Position numbers and translations under genes: made by a program
Notes under the pieces: model-generated
Databases searched by the model: none
What the model was told of the DNA's origin: nothing
Seen by the model: only the letters and a program-made list of their open reading frames with translations
Origin: Streptomyces seoulensis
GTDB lineage: Bacteria > Actinomycetota > Actinomycetes > Streptomycetales > Streptomycetaceae
Direction of reading: 5' to 3'
NCBI GenBank assembly: GCA_013364255.1
Contig: CP054936.1
Span: 6,342,353-6,406,352 of the forward strand
Length of the DNA: 64,000 nt
Shown: positions 58,446-64,000 of the stretch, piece by piece
How positions within the stretch are numbered: position 1 is the stretch's first letter
Layout: every line of letters starts with the position of its first letter

Positions 58446-59513
58446 TCACCCCGCACCCACCACCAGCGCCATCCCCAACGGCGTCCGTTCGTACAGCACC
58501 TGATGCCCGTACCGCCGAGAAGCGAGCAGCCCCGCCCCCCGCAGCACCGACAGATGCGCGGACACGGACGACGGCGCCAGCCCCAGCCGATGCGCCAGCG
58601 CGGACGTGGTGGCCGGCTCCTCCAGCGCCCCCAGCACGGCCGCCCGCCCCCGCCCCAGCAGCCGCACCAGCGCCACCCCTCGCCCCCCACCGGGCTCCGC
58701 CCACCACCCCGCCAGCCCCCGCGCCGGATACACCACCGTCGGCTGCCAGGGCGCCTCGAACCCGCTGACCACCTCCGGCCAGGAGAACACGCTGGGCATC
58801 AGCACCAGCCCCCGCCCACCCAGGTCTCGCACATGCTCACCGTGCCAGTCCACGGTCAGCGTCCGCCCGTCCCAGGCCAGCCGCCGGTCCAGCTCGGGCA
58901 GCAGCGCCCCCAGCCCCACCTCGGCCAGCCGCCGCGAGTGGTACGCCACGTCCGCCTCCAGCAGCGCCCGCAACCGCGGCCACTCCGGCTCGACCAGCGC
59001 ATGCCAGGCGACTTCCGTCAGCTCGGCCAGCTCCCGCACCGCCCCCGCCGGATCGGCGAGCCACGCCCGCCCGCGAGGCGACTGAAGCGCACCGGGCGTG
59101 TCGGCCAGCGACCGCGCGATGTCCGCCCGAGCGGCCACCGGATCGGCGGCCCGCACACCGGCGATCTCCTCCTCGAACGTGGCGGTGGGCCCGATCGGCG
59201 GCGGCCCCAGGAAGTCCGGACTGTGCCCGCGCACGGGCATGAGCAGCCACAGCGGCGCGAGATCGAGCCCGCGCGCGGCCTCGCGGATACGCCGCAGCCA
59301 CTGCGGGTGATACCCGTGCCGGTCGGGCCGCCCCAGCGTCCGCACCGCCTCCTGCGTCTCCCACAGCGGCGAGACGGCGAACCGGCAGCGCAGCAGGTCG
59401 TCGTCCCCGAAAAACAGCCGAAACGGCACATTCAACCCCAGAAGATTCGCCGACAACCGAAACTTTACGTCCGCGACGCCCTCCCGGGCAGTGTGCCGCG
59501 CATGCAAGAGCAA
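58446..59513 (-). CDS. ArsR-type winged-helix regulator with N-terminal DUF5937-like domain
   Basis: A 355-aa protein from a TTG start; TTG 59507 and ATG 59546 are alternatives. The C-terminal 85 residues form an ArsR-like helix-turn-helix (LAHRLGLAPSSVSAHLSVL). The first 260 residues are a conserved domain found in similar regulators. Its 5' end overlaps the start of the divergent MFS gene, so it probably controls that transporter. Confidence 0.8.
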   Translation of the reverse strand: MLLHARHTAREGVADVKFRLSANLLGLNVPFRLFFGDDDLLRCRFAVSPLWETQEAVRTLGRPDRHGYHPQWLRRIREAARGLDLAPLWLLMPVRGHSPDFLGPPPIGPTATFEEEIAGVRAADPVAARADIARSLADTPGALQSPRGRAWLADPAGAVRELAELTEVAWHALVEPEWPRLRALLEADVAYHSRRLAEVGLGALLPELDRRLAWDGRTLTVDWHGEHVRDLGGRGLVLMPSVFSWPEVVSGFEAPWQPTVVYPARGLAGWWAEPGGGRGVALVRLLGRGRAAVLGALEEPATTSALAHRLGLAPSSVSAHLSVLRGAGLLASRRYGHQVLYERTPLGMALVVGAG

Positions 59514-60959
59514 GCCCTGCCACCCGCCCCCGCGCCAACGCCCCAACCGGCACCCACACCCCCACCCGCCACCCCCGTCCCCACCCCCTCGAACTACACC
59601 GCAGCCCTAGCCCTCCCGGAGTTCCGAGCGGTCTTCGCCGCCCACGCCCTCTCCCTCCTGGGCGTGATCGTCAGCGAGATCGCCCTCTCGGTCCTGGTGT
59701 ACGACCTGACCGGCTCCCCCCTGTGGAGCGCGCTGACCTTCGCGCTGGGCTTCCTCCCGTACGTCGTCGGCGGCACCCTCCTCGCCGGAGTGGCCGACCG
59801 CTTCCCCGCCCGCCGGGTCCTGGTGACGTGCGACCTGGTCTGCGCGGCCTGCGTATTGCCGATGGCGACGTCGAGCGCCCCCATCGGCGTCGTACTGGCC
59901 CTGCGCTGCGCCCTGGCGCTGGTCTCCCCGGTCTTCCAGGGCACCCGCATGGCGACTCTGGCCGACATCCTCGGCGACGGCGACCTCTTCGTCCTGGGCC
60001 GCTCCCTGCTGCGGATCGTCTCGCAGAGCTCCCTGCTGATCGGCTACGGCCTGGGCGGCATCCTGCTCACCGTGGTCAGCCCGAGGCACGCGCTGCTGAT
60101 CACGGTGGCCACGTTCCTGCTCTCCGCGGCGCTGCTCCGCCTGGGCACCCAGCACCGCCCCGCACGAGCCGCGCTCCACCGAACCGCCACAGGCACCGCC
60201 ACCGGTACCGCCGCCACCGGTACCGCCGCAACTGGTACCGCCCCCACCCCCCGCCCCCTCCTGGCCGACTCCCTCCAGGGCGCCCGCCAGGTCCTGGCGG
60301 CCCCCCGGGTGCGAGTCCTGCTCCTCCTCTTCTGGCTCCCCGCGATGTTCTCGGTGGTCCCCGAGGCCCTGGCCGCCCCCTACGCGGCCGCCTTGGGCGC
60401 CGGCTCCACCGGCCTGGGCCTGCTGATGTGCGCGCTGCCCGTCGGCACCATCGCCGGCGAGCTGTACGCGGGCGCCCGCCTGCGCCCCGCCACCCGCGAG
60501 CGCGTCGCCCTGCCGCTGGTCTGCTGCATGCTCCTGCCGTACCTGGGCTTCGCCTGGCACCCGAACCTCACCGCCTCCCTCCTCCTGCTGCTGCTCTCGG
60601 GCGCGGGCTCGGCGTACACGCTGGGCCTGGACCAGTGGTTCGTGGCGGCCGTGCCGGAGGAGCTGCGGGGCAGGGCGATGACGTTGCTCACGGCGGGCCT
60701 GATGACGATCCAGGGCGTGGGGATGGCCCTGGCGGGCGTCGCGGCGGAGTTCGCAGGCGTGCCGGCGACGGTGGCGGCCGCGGGAGCCCTGGGAACGGCG
60801 GCCTGCGCAGTCCTGGCCGTGGACGCCCGGAAGACCGACGCGGGACCGACAGGCGACCGACGGACGACCGACGGACGACCGGCAGGAGACCGACCGGCAG
60901 AGGACCGGCGGAAGACCGACAGGCGAGACAGGGCTGACCGCGATATGACCGGCGGGTAG
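59502..60959 (+). CDS. MFS transporter
   Basis: A 485-aa major-facilitator protein with about twelve spans. The N-terminus has a 28-residue Pro-rich segment. A motif-A-like loop occurs after span 2 (GVADRFPARRVL). The central loop holds a repeated Thr/Ala/Gly/Thr stretch, and the C-terminal 45 residues are an Asp/Arg/Thr-rich repeat. Substrate unknown; closest in appearance to enterobactin/drug exporters. Divergent from the ArsR-type regulator. Confidence 0.88.
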   Translation: MQEQALPPAPAPTPQPAPTPPPATPVPTPSNYTAALALPEFRAVFAAHALSLLGVIVSEIALSVLVYDLTGSPLWSALTFALGFLPYVVGGTLLAGVADRFPARRVLVTCDLVCAACVLPMATSSAPIGVVLALRCALALVSPVFQGTRMATLADILGDGDLFVLGRSLLRIVSQSSLLIGYGLGGILLTVVSPRHALLITVATFLLSAALLRLGTQHRPARAALHRTATGTATGTAATGTAATGTAPTPRPLLADSLQGARQVLAAPRVRVLLLLFWLPAMFSVVPEALAAPYAAALGAGSTGLGLLMCALPVGTIAGELYAGARLRPATRERVALPLVCCMLLPYLGFAWHPNLTASLLLLLLSGAGSAYTLGLDQWFVAAVPEELRGRAMTLLTAGLMTIQGVGMALAGVAAEFAGVPATVAAAGALGTAACAVLAVDARKTDAGPTGDRRTTDGRPAGDRPAEDRRKTDRRDRADRDMTGG

Positions 60960-60970
60960 GGTCTGATGCC

Positions 60971-61480
60971 GTGCCGAAGCCCCTCAGTCTCCCGTTCGAC
61001 CCCATCGCCCGCGCCGACGAGCTGTGGAAGCAGCGTTGGGGAAGCGTGCCGTCCATGGCGGCGATCACCTCCATCATGCGTGCGCACCAGATCCTGCTGG
61101 CCGAGGTCGACGCGGTGGTCAAGCCGTACGGACTGACGTTCGCCCGCTACGAGGCCCTGGTGCTGCTCACCTTCTCCAAGGCCGGCGAGCTGCCGATGTC
61201 GAAGATCGGCGAGCGGCTGATGGTGCATCCCACCTCCGTGACGAACACCGTGGACCGCCTGGTCACCTCCGGCCTGGTGGCCAAGCGCCCCAACCCCAAC
61301 GACGGCCGGGGCACGCTCGCCGTCATCACGGACAAGGGCCGGGAGGTCGTGGAGTCGGCCACCCGCGACCTGATGGCGATGGACTTCGGCCTGGGCGCGT
61401 ACGACGCGGAGGAGTGCGCGGAGATCTTCGCGATGCTGAGGCCGCTGCGGGTGGCGGCGAACGACTTCGACGAGTCCTGA
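60971..61480 (+). CDS. MarR-family transcriptional regulator 2
   Basis: A 169-aa winged-helix regulator (YEALVLLTFS, MVHPTSVTNTVDRLVTSGLV, wing NDGRGTLAVIT). The GTG start lies 11 bp after the MFS stop, so the two may share a transcript. The target is unknown. Confidence 0.9.
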   Translation: MPKPLSLPFDPIARADELWKQRWGSVPSMAAITSIMRAHQILLAEVDAVVKPYGLTFARYEALVLLTFSKAGELPMSKIGERLMVHPTSVTNTVDRLVTSGLVAKRPNPNDGRGTLAVITDKGREVVESATRDLMAMDFGLGAYDAEECAEIFAMLRPLRVAANDFDES

Positions 61481-61534
61481 GACGCACCCGACCCGGGACA
61501 AGATCTCCCGGAACGGGCGGTTACGCTCGACGCC

Positions 61535-61873
61535 ATGAAGAAGAGCGTGCTGACCCGCTACCGCGTCATGGCCTACGTCACCGGCGTGCTGCTGGTCCTG
61601 CTGACCCTCGGCGTGATCGCCAAGTACGGCCTCCAGATCGACGGCGCCGCGAAGTTCACCACCGTCATCGGCATCGCGCACGGGTGGCTGTACGTGATCT
61701 ACCTGGTCGTCGCCTTCGACCTGGGCTCCAAGGCGAAGTGGCCGGTGGCCAAGCAGCTGTGGGTGCTGCTGGCCGGCACGATCCCCACCGCCGCGTTCTT
61801 CGTGGAGCGACGGATCAGCCGCGAACTCGACGCCAAGGTCGCGGACCCGGCGCCTGTGGCCGCCGAGGCGTAG
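61535..61873 (+). CDS. DUF3817 membrane protein 2
   Basis: A 112-aa three-span protein (VTGVLLVLLTLGVIAKYG, GIAHGWLYVIYLVVAF, FFVERRISRE). Paralogue of the gene at 57783. It follows the MarR gene by 54 bp. Confidence 0.88.
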   Translation: MKKSVLTRYRVMAYVTGVLLVLLTLGVIAKYGLQIDGAAKFTTVIGIAHGWLYVIYLVVAFDLGSKAKWPVAKQLWVLLAGTIPTAAFFVERRISRELDAKVADPAPVAAEA

Positions 61874-62045
61874 CGCCACCGCACGAGGGCGCGACCCCGC
61901 ACCTCAGCGGCGCGTCCGCGCACCGCGCGGCACCACCGCACCGCCCCCGCGCGGCAGCGCCCCGCACGTCTCACCGCCGTACGTCATCACACGTACGGCG
62001 GTCACCCGTCGACTTTTACTAGGACGTCCTAGTAAATTCGGGGGT

Positions 62046-63746
62046 ATGGACGCTGACGCCATCGAAGAGGGCCGCCGCCGCTGGCAGGCCCGGTACGACG
62101 CCGCACGCAAGCGCGACGCAGACTTCACGACTCTCTCCGGCGACCCCGTCGACCCGGTGTACGGACCCCGCCCGGGGGACGCCTACGAGGGCTTCGAGCG
62201 GATCGGCTGGCCGGGGGAGTATCCCTTCACGCGCGGCCTGTACCCGACCGGCTACCGGGGGCGGACGTGGACGATCCGGCAGTTCGCCGGATTCGGCAAC
62301 GCCGAGCAGACCAACGAGCGCTACAAGATGATCCTCGGCAACGGCGGCGGCGGCCTCTCCGTCGCCTTCGACATGCCGACCCTGATGGGCCGCGACTCCG
62401 ACGACCCGCGCTCGCTGGGCGAGGTCGGCCACTGCGGTGTGGCCATCGACTCCGCGGCCGACATGGAGGTCCTGTTCAAGGACATCCCGCTCGGCGACGT
62501 CACCACGTCGATGACGATCAGCGGCCCCGCCGTCCCCGTCTTCTGCATGTACCTGGTCGCCGCCGAACGCCAGGGCGTGGACCCGGGCATCCTCAACGGC
62601 ACCCTCCAGACGGACATCTTCAAGGAGTACATCGCCCAGAAGGAGTGGCTCTTCCAGCCCGAGCCGCACCTGCGCCTCATCGGCGACCTGATGGAGCACT
62701 GCGCTGCCCGCATCCCGGCCTACAAGCCGCTGTCCGTCTCCGGCTACCACATCCGCGAGGCCGGGGCCACGGCGGCGCAGGAGCTGGCGTACACCCTCGC
62801 GGACGGCTTCGGCTACGTGGAGCTGGGACTCAGCCGCGGTCTGGACGTGGACGTCTTCGCGCCCGGCCTGTCCTTCTTCTTCGACGCGCACGTCGACTTC
62901 TTCGAGGAGATCGCCAAGTTCCGCGCGGCACGCCGGATCTGGGCCCGCTGGATGCGGGACGTGTACGGCGCGCGGTCCGAGAAGGCGCAGTGGCTGCGCT
63001 TCCACACCCAGACCGCGGGTGTGTCGCTCACCGCGCAGCAGCCGTACAACAACGTCGTGCGCACGGCCGTGGAGGCGCTCGCGGCGGTGCTCGGCGGCAC
63101 CAACTCGCTGCACACCAACGCCCTCGACGAGACCCTCGCGCTGCCCAGTGAGCAGGCGGCGGAAATCGCGCTGCGCACGCAGCAGGTGCTGATGGAGGAG
63201 ACCGGGGTCGCGAACGTGGCCGATCCGCTGGGCGGGTCGTGGTACGTCGAGCAGCTGACCGACCGGATCGAGGCGGACGCGGAGAAGATCTTCGAACAGA
63301 TAAGGGAGCGCGGGCTGCGGGCTCACCCGGACGGGCGTCACCCGGTCGGGCCGATCACGTCCGGGATCCTGCGCGGGATCGAGGACGGCTGGTTCACCGG
63401 GGAGATCGCGGAGTCGGCGTTCCAGTACCAGCGGTCGCTGGAGAAGGGGGACAAGCGGGTCGTCGGGGTCAACGCGCACACCGGGTCGGTCACCGGGGAC
63501 CTGGAGATCCTGCGGGTGAGTCACGAGGTGGAGCGGGAGCAGGTGCGGGCGCTCGCCGAGCGGAAGGGGCGGCGGGACGAGACGGGGGTGCGGGCGTCGC
63601 TGGACGCGATGCTGGCGGCGGCGCGGTCGGGGGCGAACATGATCGAGCCGATGCTGGAGGCGGTGCGGGCGGAGGCGACGCTCGGGGAGATCTGCGGGGT
63701 GCTGCGGGAGGAGTGGGGGGTGTACACGGAGCCGCCCGGGTTCTGA
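62046..63746 (+). CDS. icmA: Isobutyryl-CoA mutase large subunit
   Basis: A 566-aa TIM-barrel subunit without the B12-binding domain, the length of IcmA. The residues that separate isobutyryl-CoA from methylmalonyl-CoA mutases are F80 (TIRQFAGF; Tyr in MCM) and Q198 (YIAQKEW; Arg in MCM), and both are of the ICM type. It needs the small B12-binding subunit IcmB, encoded elsewhere. It converts isobutyryl-CoA and n-butyryl-CoA reversibly. Confidence 0.93.
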   Translation: MDADAIEEGRRRWQARYDAARKRDADFTTLSGDPVDPVYGPRPGDAYEGFERIGWPGEYPFTRGLYPTGYRGRTWTIRQFAGFGNAEQTNERYKMILGNGGGGLSVAFDMPTLMGRDSDDPRSLGEVGHCGVAIDSAADMEVLFKDIPLGDVTTSMTISGPAVPVFCMYLVAAERQGVDPGILNGTLQTDIFKEYIAQKEWLFQPEPHLRLIGDLMEHCAARIPAYKPLSVSGYHIREAGATAAQELAYTLADGFGYVELGLSRGLDVDVFAPGLSFFFDAHVDFFEEIAKFRAARRIWARWMRDVYGARSEKAQWLRFHTQTAGVSLTAQQPYNNVVRTAVEALAAVLGGTNSLHTNALDETLALPSEQAAEIALRTQQVLMEETGVANVADPLGGSWYVEQLTDRIEADAEKIFEQIRERGLRAHPDGRHPVGPITSGILRGIEDGWFTGEIAESAFQYQRSLEKGDKRVVGVNAHTGSVTGDLEILRVSHEVEREQVRALAERKGRRDETGVRASLDAMLAAARSGANMIEPMLEAVRAEATLGEICGVLREEWGVYTEPPGF

Positions 63747-63753
63747 GCCGTAC

Positions 63754-63789
63754 GGGCGGCGGGGGCGGGTTTCCTCGCCCCCGCCGCCC
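63754..63789 (+). terminator. Terminator of icmA
   Basis: A perfect 14-bp GC stem (63754-63767 with 63776-63789) with an 8-nt loop, 8 bp after the stop. A second hairpin (63805-63812 with 63816-63823) follows; both resemble intergenic elements common in Streptomyces. Confidence 0.65.
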
Positions 63790-63854
63790 CTACCCGTCCC
63801 GTCCCCGGGGGCCGCGCCCCCGGACCCCCGCTGTCGGCCTGAACGGCCTCGTCC

Positions 63855-64000
63855 TCAAGCGCCGGACGGGCTGTCGGGGCGGGTGCGGCTTTCGAAAGGC
63901 GGTGCGGCGAGGGAGGTCAGGCCCGTCGCCAGGACGCGGGTGAAGCTGCGTACCCACTGTTCGTCCGCCGGTTCCGCGCTGACCAGGGTGCGGTGCACCA
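63855..64000 (-). CDS. Probable TetR-family regulator, C-terminal part (cut by window end)
   Basis: The last 48 codons of a minus-strand gene continue past the window edge. They read VHRTLVSAEPADEQWVRSF then TRVLATGLTSL, which looks like the end of the ligand-binding domain of Streptomyces TetR regulators. The stop lies inside a CCTCAAGCGCCGGACGG element that recurs between Streptomyces genes. The DNA-binding part is outside the window. Confidence 0.55.
   Translation of the reverse strand, partial: VHRTLVSAEPADEQWVRSFTRVLATGLTSLAAPPFESRTRPDSPSGA

Noticed and set aside
62046..63746. Methylmalonyl-CoA mutase alpha subunit (mutA)
   Set aside because: F80 and Q198 and the absence of a B12-binding domain at 566 aa fit IcmA.

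Overview
This is high-G+C actinobacterial chromosome from a Streptomyces. Codon bias (G/C in third position), GTG and TTG starts, the Scy and FilP cytoskeletal proteins, and a gene order that closely follows what I remember of the Streptomyces coelicolor core region around SCO5351-SCO5415 all point that way. The species cannot be named from the sequence alone. Almost all of the window is conserved core. Signs of gene gain or decay are limited to the left edge (a broken integrase beside a tRNA gene) and the 58-61 kb region.

Layout. 1-1.2 kb: tyrosine-integrase remnant, then tRNA-Arg(CCG) on the minus strand with promoter and terminator. 1.4-3.3 kb: a stand-alone receiver protein and an arginyl-tRNA-synthetase-like protein without a catalytic core. 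3.3-8.9 kb: lysA-hom-thrC-thrB (lysine, threonine and methionine branch of the aspartate pathway). 9.3-19.5 kb: rho, an LCP cell-wall ligase, rpmE, prfA, prmC, a Sua5/YrdC protein, a phosphatase-like protein whose nucleophile is replaced, a divergent SHMT, and a WecA/TagO-type sugar-phosphate transferase. 19.8-27.8 kb: the complete F1Fo ATP synthase operon atpIBEFHAGDC, with a Rex-like operator upstream and a terminator downstream. 27.9-33.4 kb: a DUF2550 membrane protein, a secreted GH18 chitinase with DasR-type promoter repeats, and a two-component system followed by two small exported proteins. 33.6-42.1 kb: cobalamin adenosyltransferase, 3-hydroxybutyryl-CoA dehydrogenase, a STAS protein, a large membrane-anchored NTPase-like protein, NucS, an SCO5389-family protein, a luciferase-like oxidoreductase and a small zinc protein. 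42.2-46.3 kb: two adjacent ABC-2 exporters. 46.5-51.6 kb: filP and scy. 51.8-54.7 kb: methylmalonyl-CoA epimerase, thiolase, meaB and the first MarR gene. 55.3-61.9 kb: three tandem AIM24 proteins, a thiamine-binding-type protein, two DUF3817 proteins, an ArsR-type regulator, an MFS transporter and a second MarR gene. 62.0-63.7 kb: icmA, the large subunit of isobutyryl-CoA mutase; the window ends in the 3' part of a probable TetR gene.

How parts work together. Three functions supporting B12-dependent acyl-CoA chemistry (cobalamin adenosyltransferase, MeaB chaperone, methylmalonyl-CoA epimerase) lie within 30 kb of icmA and of thiolase and hydroxybutyryl-CoA dehydrogenase. Together they suggest a butyryl/isobutyryl/methylmalonyl-CoA interconversion network that supplies extender units. 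prfA, prmC (which methylates release factors) and rpmE form a translation block. Scy and FilP organise polar growth.

Most notable unexplained signals: (1) a roughly 127-bp hairpin element present twice, 50 kb apart, with a compensatory base-pair change; (2) several genes whose 3' ends, including or starting at the stop codon, are repeated in tandem downstream; (3) an LMW-phosphatase-like protein with Ser in place of the catalytic Cys; (4) an SHMT paralogue with altered active-site residues; (5) a membrane NTPase-like protein with a long extracellular low-complexity tail next to a lone STAS protein.
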